Source: Cercospora beticola (taxonomy: Eukaryota > Ascomycota > Dothideomycetes > Mycosphaerellales > Mycosphaerellaceae). From it: DNA of 64,000 nt. The stretch is taken from positions 2,088,001 to 2,152,000 of the forward strand of contig NC_088943.1 of assembly GCF_033473495.1 (NCBI RefSeq), read 5' to 3'. The notes beneath the pieces are model-generated. The model did no database searches, was not told where the DNA came from, and saw only the letters and a program-made list of their open reading frames with translations. Of this stretch, positions 23,585 through 37,561 are shown piece after piece; position 1 is the stretch's first letter; every line of letters begins with the position of its first letter. Made by a program: the position numbers and the translations under genes.

Positions 23585-26500
23585 TAATAAAGACTAGATC
23601 TAGTATTTAGTAGCTAGCTATATATCTTTCCTATATAATTATCTCTAGCTCTAGAGCTAGCTATAGTTAGGCCTCTATAATTGTTTTAATAAGCTTATCT
23701 ACTATAGTATATTAGGTTTAAGTTATATTTCCTTTTTATTTTAGATAGTAGAAGTTAAAGTCTCCTACTACTATATAGCTTACTTTTATATCCTCTAGAG
23801 TTTATAATAGTACTTCTTAGAGTATAGAGATAGTCTCTTCTTATCTATAGCTTATTAGCTCTAAGAGGTTATAGTAGTTATAAATAGAGATAGTTTCTAT
23901 AGATATCTAGACTTAGATAGTTACTAAGTTACCTATATTATAGAAGAGTAGTTTCTAGCTATTAGTTCTAACTTTATCTAATATAAGTATTACTACTCTT
24001 AGGTTCTACTAGAGTAGAAGAACTATAGAGTATTCTTTCTTAGCTTTAGTTCTATTATTTATAGTAGCCTACGAAGTCCTATTATATACCTCTACGCGGT
24101 CGTAGGTAGAAATAGATAGCTTCGGCTATACTAGTAAAGTATAAGGCGGCTAGATATCTATAGAGGTAGGAAGAAAGCAATAAAAAAGAAGAAAGTCTAG
24201 AAATCTATAGAAGCGTATACCGGGCGAACTCTAACGAATACTACAAACTAGAGCTAGCGCGGCTAGAACTAATATAAGACCTAGTACTAAGAGACTAGAC
24301 TAGAATCTCTAGATAGTAAATTCTATCCTAGGCTTAGGAGCTAGAGTAGTAACCTAGTACTAAAATAAGCTAAAGAGAAGGAAGGAGTATACTATAATTA
24401 AAGCTTTAAAGTAAAGCAGAAAGAGTAGAGAGGAGTATAAGACAAAATAGCTAAAACTATAAGGAAAACGTCCTAGTCTAGGTAGAAGGTAGGATAATAA
24501 GCTAAATAAGAGGCCTAGAAACCTCTTAGGAAGTACTCTAGAGAGAAAGGAGGATATACCTCTATATACTAGTATATACCTCTAGTACTACTAGGTTTAA
24601 CTACTTATTCTAAGGGATTAGGAACCCCGTCTATAGAGCCTATTTACTTACTAGGTCCTATAGTAGAATTATATAATAACTAGTAGAACTATAGGAATAG
24701 AGATATTTATCTAAAGTCTAGCCCTTCTAGATACCTTATAACTAACTCTAAAGGTAGAGTATCTAATAAAAGTAACTCTTATTCTATACTTAAGGCTACC
24801 TATAACGGAAGGGCTAGTTTAGAGTACTACTGCTTAATATAATTTCTATAAATATAGGTTACGTAACTTAGATACTAAGTAAGGCAGAAAGTTTAGAGTA
24901 GGATCTTAATATTAGAGAGGGCTCCTACTATAGACTAGTAAGAAAGAGTTAGATATAAGATTAATATAGATACTAGCGTAGGGACTAAGACTATATATAT
25001 AGGCTTAAGTCCCTAGGCTAGTAGGCAAGAGGATCGGGCTCCTAAGTACTAATAATATAAGAAACAACTAAGGAGAACTATATTATAAAGGAACTAAACT
25101 ATTAAGATAATATAAATTGTCCTAAGGAGAATAGGGAACTATAGAAGCGGTAGGCTATATAGAGCTTACTATAAAATATAAAGATATAAGGAGGTTTTTA
25201 TACCGGAGTACTAGTACGAGGGCTTTTCTACCTACGAAAAATATAGGGCGTACTGCTTACTCTAGTTAAAAGAGGTAGACTAGCGTATAAGATTTATCTA
25301 TCTATCTATTATTTATAGTATTAAGCTATAGTTCTTATAGTACTATTACTATAGCCTCTTCTATAGCTTAGCTATCTAGTAGTAGAGTTTAGGTAGTATT
25401 TAACTTATTAATATTATATTAGTAGATTATTAGAGTTTAGCTACTTATAGAATTTATAGAATTCTTAAAAGAGGAGCTTAATTAGATTAATATCTATATC
25501 TTCCTAGTAGATACTTATTACCTCTTAGGTATCCTTATTCTTCTATATAAAAGAGAAGTAGAGCTTACTTACTTACCTCCTACTAGCTATTACTATTACT
25601 ATAGTACCTAGAGGCCTATCTTTTTATCTAATATCTCTCTATAGAGGCTTAGCTAGTAGAGCTTTCCTTTTAAGGATTAGAAGTTCTATATTACTATCTC
25701 CTTATATTAGGCCTAAGGCTATCTTCTATTACTTTTTAAACTACTCTAAGAATACTCTTACTTTAGCTTTTATAGTAGCTTTATAGCTATATTAGAGAGA
25801 GTATATCTTATAGTCTCTCTTATAGTTATAGTATTTAATTTTCTTCTCCTTATAGCTATCTATTCTATACTTCTCTATATAGTTTCTATATATTTCTTCT
25901 ATAGCCTTATAGTAGATAGTAATATACCTAAAGCTATTATACTTAAAATATTATATAATTCTCTACTATAGATAGTATAGTTCTACTATATACTATATTA
26001 ACCTAATAGTAATACCTCTTCTATATATTTCTCTTATAGTCTATCTATCCTATACTACTATTACTACTAATAAGAAGTTAGTCTTTTCTTTTACTCTCTA
26101 GTTCTTAAGCTAAAAGACTTTCCTAATTTTAAGCTTCTCTAGGAACTAAATAAAGTTATCTTAGTCGAGCTAGACCTAGCTATTTATATCCTCTAGCTTC
26201 TAGGATATCCTAATACTATATATAATTACCTAGGTACTTAGTATCTCTACTTAGGCCTCTAAGTATATAGCTTTAAGCTAAGATTAGTCCTTCTCTAGCT
26301 TACTTTTCTCTTCTTTTCTATAGAGAATAACTTTAAGATCTCTACTTAGAAGCTTTTATATAGCCTTAAACTACTATATTCCTAGTTTCCTTCTAAGCTC
26401 TTTATAGCTTATCTTCTTTACTATTTTCCTTTCTTTTTAGTTTCCTATTCTTACTAAAATAGTTATAGATATCTAAAGCTAGAGCCTTAGTATTATATAT

Positions 26501-26970
26501 CTAATTTAGGCTATCTAGGCCTATATTTTAGAAATAGTAGTAGTAGATATTAGGTAGCTCTAAAGAGTTTTCTAGATAGCTTAAAGAGTCTAGGACTCTT
26601 TCTAGTAGAGAGCGAGATAGAGGAGAGCCTATTAGACCTATTAGAAAAGAAGGAGAGTTAGAGAGAAAGAAAGAGTTATCTAGATATTAAAGTAACTCTA
26701 GATCTATTCTATAAGTATTTTTAGGTTCTTTTAAATTATTAGTTTTAGAGTATTAGTATTAGTAGTTATTTTCTAGCCTTATTAGCTAGAGAGAGATAGT
26801 TATAGGCAGATTTAGGCTACCTAGGAGTTAGAGTTATAACTTTCTTCTTCTAGGCTCTCTTCTCTACTTATAGTATTATAGTATTAGTTAGAAGGTAATA
26901 TTATATATTAGAAGGCCTCGAGGCCTTCCGCTATCGTCGTCGTTACCTACTAGAGTACGTTTATGTTTTT
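23585..26970 (-). mobile_element. LINE-1 (Tad-like non-LTR element), 5' half
   Basis: The 5' end is at 26,970, abutting Copia sequence that carries the 14-bp TSD (tatttctttagaat, inverted at 26,971-26,984; direct at 40,463-40,476). The minus-strand reading gives a basic ORF1/Gag-like region near 25,700-26,500 and then the N-terminal part of an endonuclease-exonuclease-phosphatase domain, with a VVGDFN motif before 23,700. The frame stops at 23,585, where the Gypsy element entered, and continues at 37,562 (VFIS... to SSDY.SLRI, the C-terminal catalytic block). It is interrupted by the retroposon at 24,067-25,304. Confidence 0.8.
24067..25304 (+). mobile_element. 1.24 kb non-autonomous retroposon, copy 3
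   Basis: It is full length, with a perfect 16-bp duplication tctattatttatagta at 24,051-24,066 and 25,305-25,320. It ends in the (atct)n tail and is nearly colinear with copy 2. It sits in the minus-strand LINE-1 endonuclease region. Confidence 0.9.
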
Positions 26971-29900
26971 ATTCTAAAGAAATACTAACTTTATAGAGTA
27001 TATTTCTTAGTAAAAATAAAGAAATATAGAGAGAAAGAAACTAAAAGAAAACTCTAAAAGTTATCTCTAGTTTCTATTAATATCTATAGTCCTTTACCTA
27101 TCTTAAGATTAGAATATAAATAGTAGCTTAAGATTATTAATAACTTCTTAAGAAAGAAATAGACTTTCCTAATAAAGTCTAAAGAAAATATACTAAGTAT
27201 TCTTAGAGACTAGAAAGTAAAAGCTAAGCTATAATTAGGAAATCTCTTCTAGATTATAAGAAGTAATAGAGTAAGAGAGCTTCTTACTATACTAAAGTAG
27301 TAGGAGAAGGAATATAGAATTTCCTTCTATATAACTAAAGTATATAACTCTATCTAGAATAGAGTAGTTAAAAGGTTAATCTAAACCTCTAAAGACTATA
27401 TAAGAGCAATACTAGAAGATACCTATATACCTATTAAATTCTAGCTAGAAGCCTTAGTAGCTTATATAGTTATTAGAAATTCTCTTTCTAATAGCCTAGA
27501 AATTAATAGATTTAAAGTATTACCTAAGGAAGCCTTTTTAGATATTTAACTCTTAGTATTATACTTTAGAGCTTAGAGTTATAAAGTAGTAGTCTATATA
27601 GATTCTAAGTTCTAGCTAGTAGAGATAAGATTAGATAAACTAATAAATAGAAGTAAAGATACTATATTTATTAGATATATTCCTAATACTACTAAAATAT
27701 AGCTCTTCTAGGAGCCTAATATAAGGGCTATTAAAGCCTATAATACTACTACTTAGTTTAAGTATAAGAAAGGAGGAGATATAGAGCTAAATATTCCTAA
27801 GCTTAATTAAGTAAGTAGTATATCTATTAGAAACCTAGTTAGTAGACTTCTAAAGAAGCTAATAGTAGTTATATCTTCTATAGCTACTATATCTATAGCT
27901 ATAGTAACTAAACCTATAGGTCCTAGCTAAATACTCTTTATATAGTTACTACTTCTATTAAAGAATAAGGAGAAGTACTAGAGAATAGAAGATCTAGAAG
28001 AAGAAAACTCTAGAGAACTATAACTCTAGTAGAAGAAAAGTAGAACTACTAAATTACCTAAGCTAAGCTAGGAAGTTAATAGATAAGCTAGTTCTAGTAC
28101 TAGTAGGAGACTATATTCTAAAGTAAAAGGATTAAATATTATATAGTAGAACCTATAAGAAAATAAAGATTAGAAAAGGAACTAAGACTAAACTTATAGC
28201 TAAAAGAGAAGAAGATCTATTTTAGATAAAGGACTAGGCCTAGAGCTAAAAGCTTATAGTATAGTAATAAGATAAGTACTTTAGAAGAGATAGAGAGAAT
28301 ATAGATAGAAGGAGGAGCCTAGTACTAAGTATTATAAGGTATTTCTAAGCTAAGTCTAAAGCTAAGAATAGGAGTAGATTTAGGAAGCTCTATTAGAGGT
28401 TTAGAAGTCTATATTTATAGTAATTGCTCCTTAAGTCTCTATATAGAGATAAGAGGTACCTATTCTAAAGTTCTATAAAGAGGTAATTTAGGATTCTAAA
28501 TAGAGATATATATAGAAAAATATAGTCTAAAAGGAACTAACTATATTAAGAAGTAATAATATCTAGGTAAAGGTTATTCTACCTAAAGGAGCAAACCTTA
28601 TTATATCTAAGTAGGTATTTAATATAAAGAGATTAATTAGTAGAGCTATTAAGAAGTTTAAAGTAAGACTAGTTATAAGAAGTTTCTTTTAGAAGTTTAG
28701 AGTTAATTTCTAAAAGACCTTTATACTAATAGTTAGATATAATACTTTAAGAGTATTTATAGCTATAGTTTATAAGAAGGATCTAGAACTCTACTAAGTA
28801 GATATAAATAATATATTTACTAAGAGTAAACTTTAAGAAGAAATCTTTATAATTCTACTACTAGGAGTTAAGATTCTACCTAATATAGTTCTATAAATCC
28901 TAAGAAGCTTATATAAACTAAAGTAAGTAGTAAGAGACTAGAATAAACTCTATATCTTAAAGTTAAAATAGATTAGGTTTATATAATTAGAAGTAGACCT
29001 ATACCTTCTTATTTACTAGAAAAGGAATATTCTAATTCTAACCTATATAGATAATATTCTAATTATAGTACTAAAGCTAGAAGATATACTTTAGTTTAAA
29101 GAATAGCTAGGTAAAGTATTTAAGATTAAAGATCTTAAAGAACTAGAGAAAATCCTTAGGATAAAGTTAATAAGAGATAGATAAGCTAGAACTTTAAAGC
29201 TTAATTAAGAATACTTTATCTAGGAGAACTTTATAAAGCTAGGAATAACTAAGGAGATAGCTAACCTAACTCTCTTACTAATAGATAGTTATAATAGCCT
29301 AAAACTAATAGGCTTATATAATAAGAGAGAGAATAAAATAGAGTACTAAAGCTAAACTAGTATCTAGATATAGCTTATAGTTATAATAAAACTAGATATT
29401 ACTTTCTCTTTTAGAAGGTTAAGCTTATATATTTTAGATCTAGCTAAGAGGTATATATAAGCTCTAAAGAAACTAGCAAAATACCTAAAGTTATTCTAAG
29501 ACTTAGGACTAATATTTAGAAGAAATAGAGGAAGCCTAATAGAATATTTAGACTCTAACTATATAATAGATAAAGTAGATAGAGTCTTAATTCTTAAGAG
29601 TATCTTCTTCCTTTATAGAGCTCTAGTTTCTTAGATAAGTAGGAAGCAAAAGTCTATTATAATATTAATAATAGAAGCTAAGTATATAGCTATAAATATA
29701 TATATAAAGTAATCTTAGTTCCTAGTAGTACTCTTAAAGGAAATAGACTATATAGAGTTAGTAGAAGAATACCTATTCTAACTAACTATAAAAGTATATC
29801 CTAATATAGTAAGAGAACTAAAGCTAGTATAAATTATAGAAGACAATTAGGTAGCTTTAACTCTTATTAAGGATATATATACCTATAAGAGATCTAAATA

Positions 29901-30689
29901 TATTAATATTATATATAACTATATTAGATATCTCTAGTAGTAGAGGAAGGTTATAGTAGAATATATTCTAATAAAAGAGATAGTTACTAATAGCCTAACT
30001 AAACTAAAGAATAGGCTATAGTTTTAGGAGTTTATAAGATAACTCTAGCTTATATAGAGAAAGGCAAAAGATTTATACTCTAACTATAGATTAAACTCTA
30101 GACCTTAGGATAATTAATAAAAAATATACTCTATAGTATTAGAGATATTATAGAATATATAGAACTAAGCCTAGGAGTTATACTATAGAAGAAGTAGCTT
30201 ACTATATATAATAAGTAATTAGGATCTAGGAATCTATATATAGTCTAAAAGAGAAAAGCTTAGAGGAGAAATAAAAGGTATATACTCTAGTAATAACGTT
30301 ACTATAGGACTTACGATACTAGGCTAAAGAGTTAAACTAAAATAGATTAGATATATAGCTCTAACTATATAACTATAGTACCTAATAACTTATTATAATT
30401 TAGAGATAGATTTAAATATAGGAATATAGATAGAAGACTATCTAGCCTAAGTAGAAGTATTAGAAAGTATAGTCTAGTTAGATATTCTAAGAGATACTTT
30501 AGAGATTAGAGTTAGGTAATATAGGTTATATAATACTAGGTTATATAACCTAGCTAATACCTATCTTAGAAGTAAGATATAATCTATAACTAACTAATAT
30601 AATTAACTCGGTTAGTTCCTACTTATCGCTTCTACTTCTACTATATATTATACCTACGATACGAGCCTATCCGACGCCTCTATTTAATA
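26971..30689 (+). mobile_element. Ty1/Copia 3' part (chimeric Copia-1/Copia-2) ending in the Copia-2 3' LTR
   Basis: Plus-strand Copia remnant. Read through stops, it gives the end of the integrase near 27,100-27,500, the RT with Y-I-D-N near 29,047-29,075 (Y-V-D-D before RIP), and RNase H with a SSTEAEY-like block near 29,640-29,700. The left edge at 26,971 is the LINE-1 insertion point, not a normal element end. The right edge is an LTR (30,458-30,689) followed by TSD agtag (30,690-30,694). Confidence 0.8.
30458..30689 (+). repeat. Copia-2 3' LTR
   Basis: About 232 bp, tatt...taata. It shares diagnostic variants with 17,229-17,458. The last 45 bp or so differ from the other three LTRs, with a small insertion/rearrangement around 30,643-30,680. 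Confidence 0.75.
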
Positions 30690-30694
30690 AGTAG

Positions 30695-33600
30695 TAGTAA
30701 GTCTAGTTTAAGATATAGTCTAGGTAGTACTTAATATAAAGATAGAGTTCCTTAGCTAGCTTATAGATATAGAAGGAAGTAAAGATATAGGTATATATAT
30801 AGTAAAATCCGGAATAGTAGTAGTCGTTATAGGCTACTCTAAATACCTTCTTTATTAAGGAACTAGGAATATAAAGGCGTTCGTAGCTATTAGTATCGTC
30901 CTTAAAATATATTAGGCTATTATATAAAAAGAACTATAACTCTAAGAGTACTACTTCTTATTTACTATCGTTTTCGTTCTTACCTTTAAGGTCCTAGATA
31001 CGCCGCTACTCTACGGCTTATAGTTACTCTAGCCGCTATACCTAAGCTAGGTCGTTCTAGTATCTATAGATTAAGTCGTACTTAAACTCCTCTAATAACT
31101 CGACTAAAATAAAGTAGAACGCTATTATCTCTATAGACGTATATATACGACTAGTATTCTTATCGATTATTATAGTATAGAAATACTATACGTCCTTATA
31201 CCTATATAGGTAAAGGTACGTAGAGTTATCGACTATATTATAGACTTAGTCGGAATTATTATATATAAGAGGATTAAGAGTATCTATATTTATATATCTC
31301 TAGTCGTTAATTAAGCGACTAAGTATATCTAGAACGCTATATAGATAGCTAGGCCGGTAGATCGTAACTATACTATAGAACTACGATAAGTACTAGCTAG
31401 CTTATATAAGACAAAAGTTTATATAGTCTAGAGATATAGTACTAGTTATCGACTCGGATACTATAATTCCTAAAGCGGTAGTATAATCTATAAATATAAA
31501 GATAGGTTTCTATACGGCCTATAAGACGTAGTATAGTTTCCTTATAGTCTAGATAAGGCCGGTAACTTCTAGTTCTATTACTAGATATTACGATTCTATA
31601 TCCGATAGAGCTTTACTTAAGTATATAACTAGCTAGACTTTAGTAGCTAGGAAACGAACTACCTTACTACTATTAGTAGAGATAGAGTCGCCTTCTACTA
31701 TATATATAACTATAGTAAAGCTATTATAGCTAGAATTAAAATCGATATAGAGAGGATAATAGAAGTTAGTATAGTAGAGGAAGAACGCTATTCGGTAGAT
31801 CTTAGCTAGAATATCGAAATAGCGACGCTACTAGTTAAGGTTTTTAGCGTCGTTCTAGGCTCTAGTTTATACTATAAATCGCTTATAGGAATTGCCTCGA
31901 TTAGGTCTCTATTATAGTAAGTACTTCTTTCTTTCTTCGAATAGAGCTATAATTTATAAAAAGTATAGAATATAGTACTATTACTAGCCCGTAATACTAA
32001 TATAAAATTCTAACTTCTTAAGCGTCTATAGAAATAGAAGGTCGAGGATAGTATAAACCTTTTCTTAATAGATAGTATAACTAAAGCTACTAACTTTCTA
32101 ACCTAGAAGAGCTATAGATAGGTATCTAAGAAAGGTTTTCTAGAGTATAATACTAATATCGAAGGAGTTAAGAAGGCCGAATAGGTAGTTAAAGTATATA
32201 AGGTAGTCGTTAAACGTCTATAAGAAGATAATAATATTATTAATATATATATAGTAGAAGTCTCGAAATAGCTTAAGGATACGGTTAAGTTACTACTAGA
32301 TATATTAGACGCTACCGGTATACTCTATAATTATAATATTTATCTATTCTTATCTACGGTAGCTATTAACTATAAATTTATAGTAGTCGCTTTTAGCTAC
32401 GGCCTATTAGTAGAAGAACGCTACTATATCGATTATAGTAATATATTCTATACTATAGAGAGTATCTACGATCTCGTCTTATTATAGTAAGAGATAAGAG
32501 TTCTTAACTACTATCTTATTTAAACTATAGATATCGACTATAGCTCTATCTTTCTATACTAGTTTACTATTAAGTAGAACTATCTTCTAAATAATAAAGA
32601 TAGGAAAACCGAAGGGAGTCGGCCTAGTTATAAACTCTATTTTGCTATATTTATATAAAGCGTTAAAGGCTTTATTAACTACTTTATAGTTAGGTCTAGA
32701 AAGAGAATAAATAGTCGTAGGTAAGTAGTAGGCCTTACTACTAGTAAGAAGCAGAATAGATAGATAATCGGCTTTAGAGACTTTAACTATAGTACCTTTA
32801 TTAACCTAGAGGCGTTTCTACTTCTTAACTAACGTTATATATACCTTTTAGTAAGTCTCGTCTCTATATACTATATATCTATTCTCTAATTTATATTCTA
32901 TAGAGTTTAGTAGTATATCTAGAGAGACCGCTACCTTCGGTAGAATAGACTTACGAGTTAAACGTAACTCGGCCTTAGAAAATCTAGAAGCTCGGCTAAA
33001 TCTTCGATATAGCTAGCTAGAGTAGCTAGGAAAGTGCTCTCTAGTACTATTTTATAAACTACTCCGAGACGCGTTTATAGTAGAAGAATTACCTCCGTAG
33101 TACTATAATTAGCGACTAAGACGTACTCTATATAGCTATCTAAAACTACGTTTAAAATATATAGAGAACGCTAGAGTCTAGTAAAATAGTTCGGCTTAGG
33201 AACAAAGTTAAAATTATAGTCGTTTAGTAGTAGATTATATATAGTAATCGGAACCTAGGACTTAGAATATAGTAGTAATACGAAAGACTCTACTATTTCT
33301 AATATAGTATAGAATAGTATATTAGCTTTCCTTATAACTAATAATAGGACCTTAGCGTTTTTATACTACTCTAAAGTAGCAACCTTATAGCTAATATCTA
33401 TTATAATATCCTCTATAGCGATAACGTCTATTCCTACGAGTATCTTAACTAGTAAGTTATAGACGACGTAGGTAGTATAGCGAATATAAGCGAGAATATA
33501 TTCTCTCTTAACTAAGGCTAGAATCTATATATCGATAGTAACGAATCGGTCGTATTCCTATATACTTATAATACCTCTAATCTAATATAGCTAAGGTAGC

Positions 33601-33900
33601 GTATAGAGTTATACGTCTAGATAGTAGTTATATAAGAAGTCCTTATCTATAAGAGTACTACCTATACTAGTATTAAGGACTACTCGGTAATTAGAGCTAT
33701 CCTAGCGTACTCTTAAAGCGAGCCGGAGGTACTAAAAGAATCGTATTAGGACGTTACTTATACTACGCTATATAATAGCGGCCGATTCGATAATATACTC
33801 TAGTAGACCGACTTTATTCTTCGAGGAGAACTAGGTTACTATTAAATATACCGAGGTTTAGTACGTCCTTAAAGTAGACGCTAATAGAAAGTATTACTTA
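30695..33900 (-). pseudogene. Gypsy Pol N-terminal part: RT, RNase H, integrase zinc-binding domain (RIP-dead)
   Basis: Readable on the minus strand through TAG/TAA. The RT palm motif at about 32,225-32,250 has both catalytic Asp codons converted to Asn (TGAT to TAAT). RNase H lies at about 31,300-31,900 and includes the recognisable LSKAL-SDIE block. A zinc-binding integrase N-terminus lies at 30,700-30,900. The protease lies somewhere upstream at 33,000-33,900, but I could not pick out its Asp motif with confidence. Confidence 0.65.
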
Positions 33901-34099
33901 TACGTCTAATAGTAGTATTCGTAAGAGAGGAAGGCCGGCGCGAAGGAACCTATTATAGCTATAATATCCGTAGTAAAGAAATAGAAATCTATATTCCTTA
34001 GTACTATACTATAGTCGTTCTTAAAGTTAATTATACTTATAAATATACCTAGAACGTCTAGAGATATCGAACGGCTATAGGATCGGTCTTTAGTATAGT

Positions 34100-36650
34100 A
34101 ACTATTAATAGACGAAAGATAGCTATCTAGATTCGCTATATATATATAGCCTCTACGGCCTTTACGACTATAAGAGTAGCTACGAGAATACGCTCGCTCG
34201 TATCTAGGTTTAGTATACTTCTAGGAGAAATAGCCTAGCTTACTATAGTTATAGTAAGAATAGCTAGAACGTTCGTCGATAGGTTCTTATTTAATATATA
34301 GTTCTTATTTAATATAGACGTTATTAGATCCGCCGCCGTTTCTATAGAAGCGTAGAAAGCGATCTTATATATAGTCGTTTTACTATAGAGCTAAGTTAGA
34401 ATATAATCGGTCTCTAGGAAGCTAAGTATTTATAGAGCGACGGCTATTAGATTAGATCTATATAGAGTATCGTCTCTAGGTACGATCGTACTCTTACGCT
34501 AGTCTCTAATACCGACTACGTCTATCTATATTAGCTCTATCGGTATTATACTTACCTAGGTAGTAGCTAGAGTAGCTATATTCTATTTATTTCTAAAAAA
34601 ATATTTAGTTCTTAATTTAGATAACGAATATATTAACTATAGTCTCCGACGTTAGAGAGGATATAAAGACGTAAAGATCGGAGTATAGGCGTATCTAGGC
34701 CGTACTTAATTATACTATATAGTTAGTTATATAGGCCTCTCTTAATAGATAGACGACGTTTAGAACGAACTCTATAGGTAAGTAGTCTATACGAACGTCT
34801 TTCTATATAAAGGCTTCCGAATCTAGACGGGCTAAAGCCTTAGAAGCCGGTAATTAAAACTTATTCCGAAGAGCCGTCTTCTATCTATCGATTCTATAGC
34901 TACTTCGGATATTTCGATAGTTATTCTTATTTAGTTCTAAGTAGAACTAGGATATTGCTATACCTTATAGGTACTTAACTAGCTACTAATAGATACTAGA
35001 GGAGCTATTAACGTATATATAGTCCTTCGTAGTATCTAGGAATAAGTAAACTAACCTATAAAAGGTCTTACTACTTTAGTCTATAATATCTTCTTTAGGT
35101 AGCTCTATAGTCGTAGTATCTAGATAGAAGTACCTAATTTCGTCGAGCTTAAATCGTCCGTTCTATAAATAGCTATAGTAGACTAGAGAACAGCTAGAGC
35201 GCTAGTTACTATTATAGTAAGAATTATAGTTTCGAGAGCTATAAGAGGTATAGGATCTATTATTACTAGAAGAGAAGGATAGGTTATAGTAGCTATAGTA
35301 GTAGCGACTACGTCTATCGTTATTTCTACTATAATCGTTACGTCTATAGTAGCAATTATATAATCCTCTATTATCGTTACTATTATTAGAAAGAGAAGAA
35401 TTACTACGTCTATATCTTAGCTATATACTATCGTAGCAGTACTTATAGTTATTATCGTTATAGTAGAGTAAGAGCAAACCGGCGCGTTCTAGACGTTAAT
35501 TACGCGCTTCCTATTAACGTTTATTATTAGTTAAGTCTACTACTATATAAGTCTCTTATTCTAAAACTCGCTATAGTAGCTATACTAGTTATAGCTATAG
35601 TACCTACTACGGCTAGAGCTAGTATTCTAAGTATATAAAGCGAGCCTCGAACTAGTTAAGCCGAGTCTAAGTCTAGGTCGCGTAGGTCGCTATAGTATTC
35701 CTTATCTTAGCTAGGAAGTCGTTAAGGTTCGGGACTTATAGAATAGCTTAGGTAGAGTCGGTAGCTAGAGGATTAGCTCGTCTAGCGGCTAGCGGCTCTA
35801 GTATATAACTGCCGGCTAGCTACTATTATTCCGTAACTTCTAGTAGAGAAGTACGTTCTAGGTATAGAGAGACCGAGTCTCTATCTACTACCTACTTAGC
35901 TACTATTATAGTACGGGTAGCTAGAATAAGTAGTAGTAAAGAATTACGGCATTAGTAACTATAACCTATAGCTCTTATAAGTAGTAGATAGTCGTTTCCG
36001 CGTCTATAACGCTATACGTTTCTATATAGTCCTACGTACTCGCTATAGAGTCCGTTTCTACTAAAACTACTAAGTAGTTCCTACTAGTATTATTAGTATA
36101 GGTTATTACGAACTAGTTTATAAACTAGTTCTTACTAGTTCTCTATTTCTACTATTACTAGTATCGGACTCGGTAAAGGCGTTATATAGATATAAACGAC
36201 TAGTAATTTAATAGCTACGAGGACGAGAGTCTTAATAGATAGCTATAGTAGAGAGATCGGGAAGTACTCTAGAGTTCGTAGTTCTAAGCTAGAGAGCTCG
36301 GATTATAGCTACTACTTAGGCGAGTTAGTAGAAGGAGAGCGCTTAACGGACGTATTAGATAGAGTTTCTTATAGCTATTCTTATAAAGTCTTAGGCTACT
36401 AAAATAGTAGATTATATACGTCTAGCTATAGAGGCTATAAACGCGAACGCGAATATAAATACGAACGCGAACGTAAACGTAGTAAGGATTTAGTATATAT
36501 AGCGTAGTTAGCTCGGTTTACGCGTCTACGATTATATACTATACTACGTCGAATCTTATTTAGTAAGTAGATAGATCGATAGTAGATAACTATCTAAAAG
36601 ATATTATTAAGAGCTAGAGCTAGAGTCTCTACTAAGCCTTCTTCTTATTA
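34100..36650 (-). pseudogene. Gypsy Gag with zinc knuckle (RIP-dead)
   Basis: A Gag-like helical capsid region is readable at about 34,500-35,200, followed by one CCHC-type knuckle at 34,215-34,256. In this knuckle every TGC/TGT (Cys) and CAC/CAT (His) now reads TAC/TAT (Tyr): Y-x2-Y-x4-Y-x4-Y. Upstream (35,300-37,400) is an Arg/Ser/Tyr-rich stretch whose true start I cannot place. Confidence 0.6.
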
Positions 36651-37381
36651 TACGTTAGATACTACGTCCTAGATAGCGACTAGTTCGCGATACTACGGCA
36701 ACTCTTAGACTAGTAGAAGATTTAAGAGGACGACTTTTGCTATAGCTATAATAGAAGAGAAGTTTACTATCTAATCCTATAGAAATTCTAGACGAGAGGT
36801 ACTATATTTAGCTAACTCTACGGCTAGTTCGTATTCGTTTAGAGTAGAGTAGTATATTATTAAGAAGTCTACGAGCTTTTTTAAAGCTAGCTTTTAGCGT
36901 CTAATATATATTAAAAGATTATCCTTCTTAAGGAAGGCTTTAAATAAAAAAGTAAGAGTAAAAGATATAGCGTTAATATCGGGTAGGTTCTAATTCGCTA
37001 GAGTAGGTAGGTCTAGATATAGTATTTAGTAGGAGAAGTCTAGTATACTATAAGAGCTATTATTAAGCGTATCCGACGACTACCGAATTAGACGTTATAT
37101 AAATTAAAGTAGGACTATAGAGCCGTCGCGAGTAGATAGAAGGCTATATATAGCCGGTATAGAGGTAAATAGAAGCGCTACGAAAGCGGACGTATTACTA
37201 AATTATATAGTACTTAATATTAGTATAGTATACTATTTCTTTCTTATATTTATCCGGTCTTAGTATATAACGCGTTCCGATTAGACGTCCGAGACGTATA
37301 GATCGTAGTACTTAAGATCGGTAGAATATAAGTAGAGTCGTTCGTTAGAGTTAAATATATCTTTCGAACGAGTTTAAAGAA

Positions 37382-37402
37382 GAACCTCTAATACTACTAG
37401 TT
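37382..37402 (-). other. probable primer-binding site of the Gypsy element
   Basis: The first bases inside the 5' LTR on the minus strand contain tagtattagaggttc, which would have been TGG-initiated (complementary to a tRNA 3' CCA) before RIP. The tRNA was not identified. Confidence 0.35.
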
Positions 37403-37556
37403 TACTATATTTAGGACAAATAAGCTATAAGTAGCGAAGTATATATCTATTATATCTATCTACTAACTACTATTTAAAGGAAGTACTAGCTGCTAAGATA
37501 CCGGCCGCTAAGTATAGCTAGTATAGTAGTAGCGGCTATATAGTTATACTATAATA
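37403..37556 (-). repeat. Gypsy 5' LTR
   Basis: 154 bp, aligned end to end with 23,426-23,579. TSD gcttc at 37,557-37,561. Confidence 0.8.
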
Positions 37557-37561
37557 GCTTC

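Larger units (their letters stand above)
30690..37556 (-). mobile_element. Ty3/Gypsy chromovirus, 5' half (5' LTR, Gag, protease region, RT, RNase H, integrase zinc domain)
   Basis: It reads on the minus strand from the 5' LTR at 37,403-37,556. Gag ends in a zinc knuckle at 34,215-34,256 whose Cys and His codons have become Tyr. The RT active site Y-I-N-N (from Y-x-D-D) is at about 32,225-32,250. RNase H follows, and then an integrase HHCC-like region near 30,700-30,900. The frame stops at 30,695 where Copia-2 entered. The integrase core continues at 17,459 on the other strand. Confidence 0.85.
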
